Below the pieces are notes generated by a model. The model saw only the letters and a list, made by a program, of their open reading frames with translations, was not told the DNA's origin and did not search any database. The position numbers and the translations under genes are program-made. A DNA stretch of 64,000 nucleotides from Piezodorus guildinii (taxonomy: Eukaryota; Arthropoda; Insecta; Hemiptera; Pentatomidae). This document shows, piece by piece, positions 10,281 through 20,702 of the stretch. Numbering within the stretch: the first letter of the stretch is position 1; every line of letters begins with the position of its first letter. The DNA lies in NCBI GenBank assembly GCA_023052935.1, contig CM041293.1, forward strand, positions 179,724,789 to 179,788,788, given 5' to 3'.

Positions 10281-11463
10281 ATGCTACTCATAATGAACAA
10301 GATTTCAGGGCAATCGCAAACGAAGAAACAGAGACCAAGTCTTGTCAGAGCTTCAAAAATAAACAGCTACAAGCTTAAAGTAGAGGAGGGAGCAGAAGCA
10401 TATAAGGCTGCAATAAAAGAAAAAGCCACAAGCAGCGAATATACATGGGACTCTAAGGACATAGTGAAGAGTTGGGAAGGAACAAAGTAGATATTGCTGA
10501 AAGCGGCAGAGGATGTATGTGGTAAAACTAATGTAGACCAAAGACATAAAAGAATTGCCTGGTGGAATGAAGAGGTAATACGGTGATAAAAAGAAAGAAG
10601 GAACTCTGGAAACAATATCTTCAGAGAAAAATATGGAGGATTATGAGAGGTACAGAGACAGAGAAAAGCAGCCAAAGAAAAAATATTGCAGTCCGAAAAG
10701 AAAGCATGGGAAGATTTCGGAAAGAATTAGAAGAAGTGCGAAAGGAAATCAGAAAGTTCTTTTACAGATGTCTTCGAAACATGAGGAATGAACAGGAACC
10801 GGTAATAAGGAATATTAAAGATGAAAGGGCAATATACTTGGAAGTGTACTGAATGATAATACTGGAAGGATATCAATGCCAGAGATAAACATTCCATGAA
10901 GCGAAAACCCTGACGAAAAAAGGAAGACTTTAAAATAGAAGAAGAAATCGCAAAGGCAATAGATAATCTAAAAATGGGCATGGCAGCTAGCTAAGACGGT
11001 ATCACCAGTGAAATCCTAAAGAAAATGGGAACAAAGGGACAAGAAATATTTGAACATCCTTTAAATTCAATATGGAAACATAAGAAAGTCCCCAAGGATT
11101 GGGATACATCAGTTATAATTCCCATACGCAAGAAAGAAGACTAAAGGGACTGCCAAAATCACAGAGACATCTCACTGCTCAGTGTACCTTCTAAAGTCTA
11201 CTACAAAATTTTAGAAAAGAGACTAAGAGGATTTATCGAGGGGGTTCAAGAAGAGGGACAGTATAGATTTAGGTCACAAAGATGCACTCAGGACCTATTT
11301 TTCATAATGAGACATATTTCCCTAAAATGGTTCAAGACAAGAATATAGAAGTGCTATGTGGACCAAACCCAGGCATTCGATAAAATCCATCTGATAGATA
11401 TTGTAAAAGCAGAGATTGGCCGGAACATCGTTCCAGGGTTATCAAAGGCCATTCTCAGTATGT
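10281..11463 (+). pseudogene. LINE-N reverse transcriptase, 5' portion, split
   Basis: Several frames together spell a non-LTR retrotransposon ORF2. A basic linker (10281-10850) is followed by an RT start with VPKDWDTSVIIPIRKKED (about 11090-11145), then LLSVPSKVYYKILEKRL (about 11175-11225), YRFRSQRCTQDLFFIMR and motif A-like VDQTQAFDKIH (about 11355-11395). Multiple stops and frameshifts are present. The sequence is cut at 11466 by the Gyp-E LTR. A matching downstream segment of a LINE RT resumes at about 41530, with the intervening RT part missing. The clade is uncertain. Confidence 0.6.
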
Positions 11464-11466
11464 ATG

Positions 11467-11595
11467 TGTTGATAAAATATGTAATCGATTTCATGTAATC
11501 ATATGTCGAAAGGAGTAATCGATTGTGACTTAACCTTAACCTAGCTTTTGTTATTATTTTTGTGAATACATCTTTTGCTATGATGTTAATGTGTT
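11467..11595 (+). mobile_element. Gyp-E 5' LTR, left part
   Basis: TGTTGATAAAATATGTAATC at 11467 is repeated at 41435 and the two stay alignable up to CCTAGCTTTT (about 11556 and 41515). This marks both LTRs of one gypsy element about 30 kb apart. The left LTR is interrupted at 11596 by Gyp-A and resumes at 16188. Confidence 0.6.
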
Positions 11596-11921
11596 TGTGG
11601 CGGCACCACCCCAAAATGATTTTTTTACAATTTTGTGATAAAATGTATAATTTCAAGTAAAGTTATTTAATTATAAAAATAAATGTATATACTAAATATA
11701 AATGTAATAATATAAATATAAATGTAATAATAATAATATTTGTTAAATGTTTTGAAAATAAATATAATGTTGGTGGCATTGGTTGTTTGGTTGGGACCAA
11801 CAGAGGACGCCAAAAATATCACTTGTGGGTAAAAGTGCGGCCATAATGGTATATTGTATTCAATCTTCTATAAATGCTATTAATGTGTTATTGTGTTTAA
11901 TTAATGAGTGAACCCGCTACA
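11596..11921 (+). repeat. Gyp-A 5' LTR
   Basis: 326 bases, TG...CA ends, followed directly by the leader with the primer-binding context. It contains AATAAA-type strings near 11677 and 11757 that could serve in transcript end formation. Confidence 0.9.
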
Positions 11922-11967
11922 ATTGGTGACCCCGACGTGATTGTGAGTGTTATATAACAAATTAATC

Positions 11968-12765
11968 ATGACGGAAGAAAACAATAGTGAATCCTCGATG
12001 TTGAACGTTGATAAGGTGAGTGTAAAACTTCCACCTTTTTCAAAGGACAAACCTGAAATTTGGTTTTGCCAGGCTGAAGCCCAGTTCGACCTAGGAGGAA
12101 TCAGAAAGGAAAACACAAAATTTAATTATCTTATAGCACAATTGGACTTGAAGATTGTAGAAAACATCTATGATATTGTCTCATCTACTGAAGACAACAA
12201 ATATACCATCGCTAAAGGTAGACTTTTGAGTATATACCGAGAAAGTGAGGACAGGAAAATTAAAAAAGTAGTTAGTGAATTAGAAATTAGAGATCAAAAG
12301 CCTAGTCAATTACTTAGAAAAATGAAAGGATTAGCAGGTGATGATTTTTCTGACAAACTTTTAAAAACATTGTGGCTAGATAAACTTCCAACAGAAATAA
12401 GAAGTATCTTGGCTATTTCTGATGGAAATCTGGACAAGCTAGCCGAAATTGGTGACAAGATTTGGGATATCAAACCTGCACGTGATATTAATGCTGTAGA
12501 TTCTAAAGGGCCCACATTTGACTCAACACTAGAGGAATTAGTTAACAGACTATCTGCACTCGAGTCTAGGATATTTAGAAGTACTAGTAGAGATAATGTA
12601 TCTGTTCATTCTCGAAGTAAAAGCTGTAGTAAAGGTTTCAATCCCAAAGGAAGGTATTGTTTCGGACATTTTCGATATGGAAAAAAATGTCTACCATCCA
12701 AGTGCAAACCTGAATGTAAATGGAATGAAGATAAGAGAAACTCCTCAGGGCAGACACAGAACTGA
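11968..12765 (+). CDS. gag: Gyp-A Gag
   Basis: The ATG at 11968 is the first in frame after the leader; the frame is open for about 265 codons to the stop at 12765. KLPPFSKDKPEIWFCQAEAQ near residues 20-40 is shared almost word for word with Gyp-D gag at 22.6 kb. The C-terminus has no classic CCHC knuckle but a Cys/His cluster (YCFGHFRYGKKC, then further cysteines) after an Arg/Ser-rich patch. That arrangement is typical of mag-like gypsy Gag, which assembles the particle and binds RNA. Pol begins in the -1 frame within the last 30 bases. The Gag frame is intact. Confidence 0.85.
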   Translation: MTEENNSESSMLNVDKVSVKLPPFSKDKPEIWFCQAEAQFDLGGIRKENTKFNYLIAQLDLKIVENIYDIVSSTEDNKYTIAKGRLLSIYRESEDRKIKKVVSELEIRDQKPSQLLRKMKGLAGDDFSDKLLKTLWLDKLPTEIRSILAISDGNLDKLAEIGDKIWDIKPARDINAVDSKGPTFDSTLEELVNRLSALESRIFRSTSRDNVSVHSRSKSCSKGFNPKGRYCFGHFRYGKKCLPSKCKPECKWNEDKRNSSGQTQN

Positions 12766-15700
12766 CCAACTGTGCTGCTGTTAATATTCCAGGTCATCAA
12801 CATCGCTTGTTCCTACGTGACAAAAATACTGGTATTCGCTTTCTGGTTGATAGTGGCGCAGATGTTTCCATTATACCAGTGAATAAATCAGAAACTAATC
12901 AAGACACAGGAATCAAGTTATTTGCTGCGAACAACACAGAGATTCCCACATTTGGAACTCAAGTTCTTCAAATTGACCTAGGATTAAGAAGACAAATGGA
13001 GTGGACCTTCTTTTTAGTAAAAACCAATAAAGGTATTTTAGGAGCTGATTTCCTACACAATTTTGGTTTACTAATTGACTTGAAAAACAAAAAACTTATT
13101 GATAACAGTACCAAGCTCACTGTTACAGGTGAAGTAGTTGCAGTTGAAAAATTGGAATCATTAAGTTCATTCAAAGCCACCTGTCAATTTTCACACCTTT
13201 TAACTAAATTTCCGGACTTGACCAAACCATTTTCATTAAAGGTAAATGAGAATCATGATATGAAGCACCACATTGTCACTAGTGATGGACCTCCTGTTTT
13301 CAGCAAGCCAAGAAGATTAGATCCAGAGAAGCTACAAGCTGCGAAACAAGAATTTCAGAGCATGCTCAACAATGGAATTATTCGACCTTCCAGTTCACAA
13401 TGGGCAAGCCCTCTCATATGGTAACAAAGAAAACTGGCCAATGGCAAGTATGTGGAGACCACAGAAGATTGAATGACAGGACACTCCCCGATAGGTATCC
13501 CATTCCAAGGATAGATGATGTGAGTCAGATCCTCTTAAATAAAACAATTTTCTCAAAGTTAGACCTCTGTCAAGCATACTATCAAATTCCAATTAATGAG
13601 GAGGATAAACAAAAAACAGCCCTGATTACACCTTTTGGATTGTATGAATTTAATGTTATGCCATTCGGACTGCGAAATGCGCCTAGTACATTCCAACGGT
13701 TTATTAATGAAGTTTTAAGAGGTCTGGATTTCTGTTTTCCATATTTAGATGATATACTCATTGCCTCTGCAAATGCTGAAGAACATAAACTTCACTTGTC
13801 ACAAATATTTCAAAGGCTCAACCGTTACGGTCTCCGGATTAACCTCAATAAATCAGAACTTGGTGTGGAAAATATAACTTTTCTTGGTTATCTTATTTCT
13901 GCAAATGGTACAAAACCTGACCCTGACAGAGTGAGTGCCATTGTCAATCATAAGTTACCAATAACTATAAAACACTTAAGGTCTTACTTAGGAATGCTGA
14001 ACTTCTATCGCAGGCATCTACATCATGCTGCAGGTAACTTAGCAAGTCTTACTAATTTTCTTAAGGGTGCTAAGAAAAATGATAAAACTCAGATTGTATG
14101 GACACCAGAAACTATTGAAGACTTTGAGCAGAGCAAACAAGCCTTAAGTAATGCAGCTCTATTAACATAACCAAATCCTGATTGTGAACTCTCTTGCATC
14201 TTACTTGGCAGCTGGAGCTACCTTGCAACAATGGGAAAACAATTCATGGAAACCTATTGGATTTTTCTCAAAAAAGTTTTCTGATACACAGTGTAAATAC
14301 TCTACATATGATCGAGAACTAACAGCTATTTATATATCAATCAAGTACTTCAAATATTTGTTAGAGGGAAGGTCATTTGTGGTATACACAGATCATAAGC
14401 CTTTGACTTATGCATTCAAACAAAAGAATGACAAAGCATCCCCTCGCCAACTTCGACAATTGCAATATATTTCACAGTTCACAACAACATTAGTTCATGT
14501 TTCAGGAAAAAACAATTTGGTTGCAGATTACATGTCTCGGTTAGAAGAATGTTCTACAATTGATTTCACCCAAATACATGATCAAGAATTACAACAACTG
14601 CGTACTTCTGCAAATACTGGATTGATTTTCAAATCCTACCCTCTTGAAAATGGAAGCCAATTATGGTGTGATGTTTCAACAAAGGAAATTAGACCATATA
14701 TTCCAAAAGATTTCCGTTATAATATACTCAAACATTATCATAATATGTCACATCCTGGAATCAGAGCTACAGTTAAGCTGATATGTTCTAAGACAGTTTG
14801 AACCAACATGAAAAATAATTTACGCTCATGGACGAAAGCCTGTATTGCCTGCCAAAAAAGAAAAGTTTCAAGACATGTGAAGACACCACTTAAGGAATAC
14901 CCGATTGCAGATGAAAGATTTGCCACTGTTCATATAGATCTAATTGGACACCTGCCACCGTCTGAAGAATACACCCATTGCTTGACGTGTATTGACAGAT
15001 TTACTGGATGGACTGAAGTTATTCCCTTGAAAGAAACATCAGCCGAAAACGTTGCACAGAAATTCTACCAACATTGGATCTGCCGGTTTGGAACGCCTGC
15101 TACCATAATTACTGATCAAGGCAAACAATTTAAATGGGAATTATTTAAATCATTAACATCGATCTGTGGAACAAAACTAAACCATACAACTGCTTACCAC
15201 CCACAGTCAAATGGAAAGATCGAGTGTTTTCACCGAGTGCTAAAATCAGCCATCAAAGCTCATGGAAAACAATAGTGGACACAAGTAATTCCAACTATTC
15301 TTTTAGGCCTAAGAACTTGTCTAAATGTAGGTGCTTCAGCTACCATAGCAGAGATGGTTTACAGAATACCTTTGAGGCTTCCAGGTGACTTCTTTGAGAC
15401 TCCCAGGCCCACTTCGGATGTACCAACATTCATCAGAATGCTGCGCCAGCAAAAGGACCTTCTGCGCCCAAGACTAGTGGAAGACAAAAACAGGACTACT
15501 AGCTTTATCCATAAAGACTTATTAAATGCCACACTTGTCTTTGTCAGAGTGGATCTGGTTAAAGCAAGTTTAGAAAAGCCTTATGAAGGCCCGTTTCTTG
15601 TCATTCGACGAGCAGAGAAGTACTACTCATTAAATATCAAGGGTAAAGAAGTAAATGTGTCACTTGACCGTTTGAAGCCAGCTCATCTGTTGTGTGATGA

Positions 15701-15833
15701 CAGTGAATCGGAACTGGAGGAATCTATTGGACCAACTGCTGATGAACCAGAGGATCCTGGGCAGCCTGAAGCAACTTCGAAGAAGACGCGTTCCGGAAGA
15801 GCAGTGCGTTTTTCCTCACGATTTCTAACGTAA
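12735..15833 (+). pseudogene. pol: Gyp-A Pol, broken
   Basis: The frame opens at 12735, overlapping gag by about 30 bases in the -1 frame, so expression would need a ribosomal frameshift. Domains in order: protease (DSGADVSIIP, 12849); reverse transcriptase with YLDD at about 13740; RNase H; HHCC zinc finger and integrase (14640-15290) with HIDLIGHLPPS, ITDQGKQF and the SNGKIE block; and a C-terminal GPFLV-type domain near 15585. Breaks: a 1-base loss near 13420, a stop plus frameshift at 14168-14200 in early RNase H (its first Asp region is missing), a TGA at 14799-14801, and a TAG at 15273-15275. The frame returns to its original phase after the second shift. Confidence 0.85.
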
Positions 15834-15856
15834 CACAATTACTGGGGGGAGAGTGA

Positions 15857-16183
15857 TGTGGCGGCACCACCCCAAAATGATTGTTTTACAATTTTGTGAT
15901 AAAATGTATAATTTCAAGTAAAGTTATTTAATTATAAAAATAAATGTATATACTAAATATAAATGTATATAATATAAATATAAATGTAATAATAATAATA
16001 TTTGTTAAATGTTTTGAAAATAAATATAATGTTGGTGGCATTGATTGTTTGGTTGGGACCAACAGAGGACGCCAAAATTATCACTTGTGTGTAAAAGTGT
16101 GGCCATTATGGTATATTGTATTCAATCTTCAATAAATGCTATTAATGTGTTATTGTGTTTAATTAATGAGTGAACCCGCTACA
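15857..16183 (+). repeat. Gyp-A 3' LTR
   Basis: 327 bases, nearly identical to the 5' LTR, following the polypurine tract and followed by the target duplicate TGTT. Confidence 0.9.
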
Positions 16184-16187
16184 TGTT

Positions 16188-16233
16188 ACATTTTATTAAT
16201 AGGATACTAATAACCTAGAAACTATAAGTTAGA
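16188..16233 (+). mobile_element. Gyp-E 5' LTR, middle part (inferred)
   Basis: After removing Gyp-A and one TGTT copy, this short stretch continues the sequence that ends at 11595. It is interrupted by the Cop-B LTR at 16234. Its assignment to Gyp-E rests on position only, because the 3' LTR at 41.4 kb is truncated before this part. Confidence 0.4.
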
Positions 16234-16411
16234 TGTTGAAGCTATAGATTTTAGTTATCGATTATGACACAACTGTGCCATCTTGCTGTGCTACTCCATC
16301 TTAGTTATTCAGTGTGTTGGTGTCTCCAGCTCTAGTATGTGTAATATAGTTATGTCCTTTTGTGTTATACCCAATAAAGTGAATCAGATAAATAGTGTTA
16401 TCTTTTATTCA
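16234..16411 (+). repeat. Cop-B 5' LTR
   Basis: TG...CA bounded, followed by GGTTATGGGCCCAG, which is a copia-style primer-binding context (initiator Met type). It matches the 3' LTR at 32818-32935 over its right two thirds. Confidence 0.7.
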
Positions 16412-16508
16412 ATAGGTTATGGGCCCAGTTTTGTGTAAGTGATCTGTTTGAGATTTAAATTACCTGTGATGCTTCAAATTAGTTGGGCTCCTTGTAAACC
16501 AAAACAAC

Positions 16509-17085
16509 ATGGCGAGTGTTCATTATCGGATAAAGCCTCTTAACAAAGAGAATTACGAAAAATGGCACCTTCAAGCTCAAGCTATCTTAATCAAATCTGG
16601 ACTATGGAAATATGTAAGCGTAATCTACCCTGTCCCACCAAGAAGGCTCCAAGCAGGAATGGATAGAAAATTACTTGAACGCGAAGTCTGACTTAATATT
16701 AGTAGTCTCATCCAGTGAGCTGAGACATTAAAAATCGTCCAACCTACTTTTAGGTCTCCCTCTTTGGTATGATTTATTTTTATTATAGGTTTTTTTTTTT
16801 TAAATATGCACCTTCTGCTTCTTGGGAGTCTGCAGTATTTGGTTTGAGATTGCCCTACTTCAAAAGCGGTTTGGTGTACACTGGGTGATATTAATGCATC
16901 CAAAGGTCCTTCTCGAAAGGCTATCCTGTAAAAAGACTGATACTTCAAAAACTGAAAGATGGCGATGACATCAGAGATCATCTAAATCAATTTACAGTCA
17001 ATGTGGATAAATTGGCAGAAGTGGAAATAACTATCCATCCAGACTTACTGTCCATTATGATAGCTCTCAAAGGGCTCACAAGAAC
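16509..17085 (+). pseudogene. gag: Cop-B Gag, broken
   Basis: It starts with ATG at 16509 and reads MASVHYRIKPLNKENYEKW, a typical copia Gag opening (a bound residue pattern followed by KW/ILxxxxLW). A frameshift occurs near 16690, and a T-run insertion is likely near 16790. The downstream segment near 16950-17080 has DGDDIRDHLNQFTVNVDKLA, the copia Gag middle domain. It ends where the GC-richer R1-type LINE leader begins, about 17090-17110. Confidence 0.6.
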
Positions 17086-17089
17086 CAAC

Positions 17090-18580
17090 TCCACTATGTG
17101 GAGGGGGATACCTTGTGATACCCAAGTGCCTACCATCACGTCCTGCCGTGAGAGCTGGTAATGCACATTGTGCGGCTAACGATGGAGGCTAATTTGCTGG
17201 GTACGGAGTACCCTCCAGTATACAAATTGGTGGGCATCCTCCCGTCAATTTTTATCCTAGTAAACCGTAGAGGCTGCGAGAAATTTGCAGTCTGAGGCAT
17301 GCGACCATTCGGGCCTTTAAGTATCATAATTTCAAAATGGTACCACGGGATGGTCCCTAGCCAGGACCATCTTTGGGTGGTGGCCGGGAGTGCTTGCACT
17401 GTACCGGTCACAAGACGTGGTGGTTGGGGTTGGATTCCTCTTCGGAGAGGAAGCTAGTGCGTAGGTTATGCCCCAGTCCTTAAAAGATAACACATCAACC
17501 GGATGGACAAACACTTTCGAGTGAGAAAATCCTGGTTGAACTAGTTGTGTAGTTGTGTGAGTCCATTATGATCATGGGCCTGTAAAGGTGGTTAGGGCCC
17601 TACTCCGTACTGGCAGGAACATTGCGGTCCTGGTCCGAATGGAAGAGGTGACCCTCTCAACCAAGTGCCTACCCTTCGTCTGGGCTTTCCTTCGGGAAGT
17701 CCACGTGCAGGCTGGACACACTCTGGTCGAGCTAACAGGAGAGGCTATATTTACTGGACTGGAATGGCTAAATGAGATTGGTTATGGGAAAAACACGTTA
17801 AAACAGAGCTGGTGAACCAGAGTGCTGTGGAACCCTAACAGTAACTTTCTGGGGAGCCCTCCGCAATGGCAAGCACTGCATAGAGTGCCCACGGATCGGA
17901 ACGTGGGAGCACCGAAAGCCTCTAGTAGTAGGAGAGTGAGTAAGCGCCTGGAACCATAGAGAGTTTGAGAATTTCACTCTATGAGATGGTATATTCTTAC
18001 TAGGGAGGAGTACCTCCCTCTTATATTGTTAATAAGGGGCGTGCCCAGTAAGAGGAGCTCTATGTAGGAGAGGGAACAAATTACAAAAAATGGGGTGAGG
18101 GTAGGAGACCTTCTTTGAAGTATAGGTGAAAGTAGCCTAGTTAAAAGAAAGAGGAGTCGATCATGGGGATCCCCTGATGAGACTAAAATGCACGGAGAAA
18201 AACCAGGTGCATTCATTGAGAGTCTGGCAATCAAGGCTATAATGAGGAAATGTGAGCGAAATTGAAGGGTACGTCTGTAGGACGGGTTTACAACAAAAGA
18301 TAACAAGCACGAAAAATACATGATGCCAAGGATTCAAAAAATCAAGGAAGCAAAAATAAGTTGTTAGAGGAAGGAAAAATGAGTGCTAACTTTGATTGGA
18401 TTGCTCTTAAAGTGGTAAAAATAGACAGAGAGCTTTCTAGAGTCACAAGTATGGAATGGATGAAGATATAAAGGAATTAATAAAAGAGACTGTTGAAGAC
18501 CGGATGAAAGAAACGGCAAATCCGGTTCAAAATGAAATGAAGGAAGCTGTGAGCAAACAAAAAGAGACCAGGAGTTAGTG
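17090..18580 (+). other. R1-type LINE 5' leader
   Basis: Notably GC-richer than its surroundings and free of a convincing long frame. Short open frames at 17588-17815 and on the minus strand have no domain. Such leaders contain internal promoters in this class; no defined promoter element could be pointed to. Confidence 0.45.
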
Positions 18581-18599
18581 CTGAACAGCATGAAGATAA

Positions 18600-19791
18600 T
18601 GAAAAATCTTGGCGGGAGGAAGCCAAAGATTAGAAAAAAGTGTAAAAGGTGAAATTTTGAAAGTAAAAACAGACAATGATCAAAGATATGGTGAAGTGCA
18701 TAATATCTTTAAAGATGTTAGAGGTGCAATGAATGCTTTAAATGGCAATATGAATATCCTAAAGAGTAATGTTAAGGAGGTACCGTGGCATAAGATCGAA
18801 GCGGTAACGGAAGTAGTGCAGAAGTTGGAAGATACTGAGATTATAAGGGAGCTAGAAAAAATTAGTACAACAATTCAAGAGATTAAGGATAAAGGTGTGA
18901 AGCAGGAGAAAGTAGAACCAATGTGGTCTACTGTGGTATCAAAAAAGACTGTAAAAAACGGGTCCTGTCATATCAGTAGCATTCCCCCGAGAAGGTGAGA
19001 GGAAGTCTAAGGACTTGTTCCAAAGTATGGGTGGAAAAGCAGCGAATTAGAATTGAAAGGATGCGGAAGCAAGGAGGAGTGGTTATTATGGAAGTACATG
19101 ACAAGGAAGACGTGGATAAGATTAAGAACTACCAAAGATAAGAGAACAGGGATTTGTAGTAAATGAAGAGCCTAGAATGAGAAATCCAAGGATCCTAATA
19201 AGAGGAGTGGATATTGAAGTAGAAAAAGATGAGCTTGCGGATGTTGTCATTCGCAAGAACGAGGATATATTTTTAGATATTGATAAAGATAAGATCAAAG
19301 ACTCATTTGTACCAGAAATAAGATGGGGCAGAGGTACACAATATACTAGATCATGGGTCGTAAGACTCGAGCGTGTGTTTAAAAGAGTGATGAACAAAGG
19401 AAAATTATACATAGGAATGTGGGCATGTAAGGTCGAAGAATTCTTAATGCCGATGAGGTGCTACAAATGTCTGGAGTATGGCCATAGAGGAAGCAGATGT
19501 AGAGCAGAGGTAACATGTTCTCACTATGGAAAAGAAAAACACACGAGTTACAATTGCAAGAAAGAGAGTGAACCAAATTGTATAAGAAATGGTTTGAAGG
19601 ATTTAAACCATTCGGTCTATTGGGACGGATGTCCGATAGCAGTAAAAGAAAGGAAACATACTAAAGAGATGACTTCTTATGAGTATAAGAAACAAGAGGA
19701 AGGTATGGCAATGGAGATTGGCCAGACTGGCAAAGAAAGGGAAATAAGTTCTGGAAAAGCAGAAGTAGGAGATATCCAAAAAGCAGAATGA
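18600..19791 (+). pseudogene. R1-type LINE ORF1 (Gag-like), frameshifted
   Basis: A Lys/Glu-rich, probably coiled-coil N-terminal part (18609-18998) and a C-terminal part (19177-19791) lie in different frames, with the junction around 18970-19170. The C-terminal part carries zinc knuckles: CYKCLEYGHRGSRC, then CSHYGKEKHTSYNC, where Cys is replaced by Tyr in the second unit. This is the nucleic-acid-binding ORF1 of R1/jockey-type LINEs. The stop TGA at 19789-19791 overlaps the ORF2 start as ATGA. Confidence 0.7.
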
Positions 19792-20702
19792 GTAAAAGAA
19801 AAATGAGACAATATAAGGGAGAACAAAGAGTGAAAGAAAGTATAACAATTAAGGTGGTCCAAATAAATGCAGACAGGGCTAAAAACGTTACCACTGAAAT
19901 AAGAACTAAAGCAGTGAGTGAACAGATTGATATCTTGGCTATTCAAGAACCCGGTCACGGAATAGGGAGTAAGGTGGTGACCGGTAATAAAAAAGAGGAA
20001 AGACCTTGGGCAGCTATTGTGGTAATAAATCCACAAATAAATGTGATGAAAATTCAGCAACTATCAATTAGCCACTGTGTAGTGGTGGAAGTTTTACCGG
20101 ATAAAGGCAAAAGTTTTTACTTAATAAATGTATATTGTCAATACAAAGATGATATAGAGATGCATCTAACATCCATTGACAAGGCTTTGAATAAATTAAA
20201 TGGCAAGGAAGTACTTGTTGTCATGGACTCAAAGTCTAAGAGCCCCAGTTGGGGAGGAAGCAGCCATGATGAAAGAGGAAGAAGGTTGGTGGATTTAATA
20301 AACTCATGGAGAATGGAAATACTAAATGAAATAAATCAAGGACCTACTTTTATAAAAGGAACAGGTAGCTCCTATATAGATGTGTCCCTAGCTTCAATAG
20401 AAATAGCAGAAAATATAAGATGGTGGAAATCAATGTGGAACTGGACTTCGAGTCCACATGCAGCAATATTAATAGAAATTTCGAGTAAGAGATTACTCGG
20501 GAGATTAGAAGTTGAAAAAAGATGGATTACAAAAAATGCAAATTGGGCAGAGTTTAGAAAAGCATTAAACGCAGAAAAGGATAAGCTGGAAAATTTCCCA
20601 ATAAATATAAAGAGATATGTGAATGAATATGTCAAGAAAATTGGATCAATGGATTCTGAAAGCTGCATGGAAGATGATAAAGCTATGCAGACCAAGAAGT
20701 AA
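19788..20702 (+). CDS. R1-type LINE ORF2, endonuclease domain
   Basis: The ATG at 19788 overlaps the ORF1 stop (ATGA), which suggests coupled translation. The 304-codon frame holds an AP-like endonuclease: QINADRAKNVTTEIRTKA at the start, LAIQEP with the catalytic Glu, DSKSKSPSWGGSSHDERGRR with the DxN/S block (the usual Asn is Ser here), YIDVSLAS, and an SPHAAILIEI stretch where the final SDH-type motif reads SSPH. R1-like endonucleases nick the DNA target for reverse transcription. The frame ends by frameshift near 20690 and continues in the next entry. Confidence 0.7.
   Translation: MSKRKMRQYKGEQRVKESITIKVVQINADRAKNVTTEIRTKAVSEQIDILAIQEPGHGIGSKVVTGNKKEERPWAAIVVINPQINVMKIQQLSISHCVVVEVLPDKGKSFYLINVYCQYKDDIEMHLTSIDKALNKLNGKEVLVVMDSKSKSPSWGGSSHDERGRRLVDLINSWRMEILNEINQGPTFIKGTGSSYIDVSLASIEIAENIRWWKSMWNWTSSPHAAILIEISSKRLLGRLEVEKRWITKNANWAEFRKALNAEKDKLENFPINIKRYVNEYVKKIGSMDSESCMEDDKAMQTKK

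Larger units (their letters stand above)
11592..16187 (+). mobile_element. Gyp-A: gypsy LTR retrotransposon with 4-bp duplication
   Basis: The element runs 11596-16183 with LTRs at 11596-11921 and 15857-16183, both starting TGTGGCGGCACC and ending CCCGCTACA. TGTT at 11592-11595 and 16184-16187 is the target duplication. The LTRs differ by about seven substitutions and one 1-base indel by eye, roughly 2%, so this is among the youngest insertions here. The leader begins TTGGTGACCCCGACGTGA at 11923, and the 3' polypurine tract is CTGGGGGGAGAGTGA (15842-15856). Gag and pol lie in different frames (pol at -1). Pol has two frameshifts and three stops, so the copy is dead. It sits inside the Gyp-E LTR. 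Confidence 0.9.

Noticed and set aside
16201..16233. ATAAC at 16210 as a target duplicate of the ATAAC at 32936 for Cop-B
   Set aside because: It would leave 19 bases outside the LTR start defined by the other copies, so it is probably chance.
19122..20695. Hydrophobic minus-strand frames opposite the R1-type LINE
   Set aside because: They arise from the purine-rich sense strand; the plus strand has zinc knuckles and an endonuclease.
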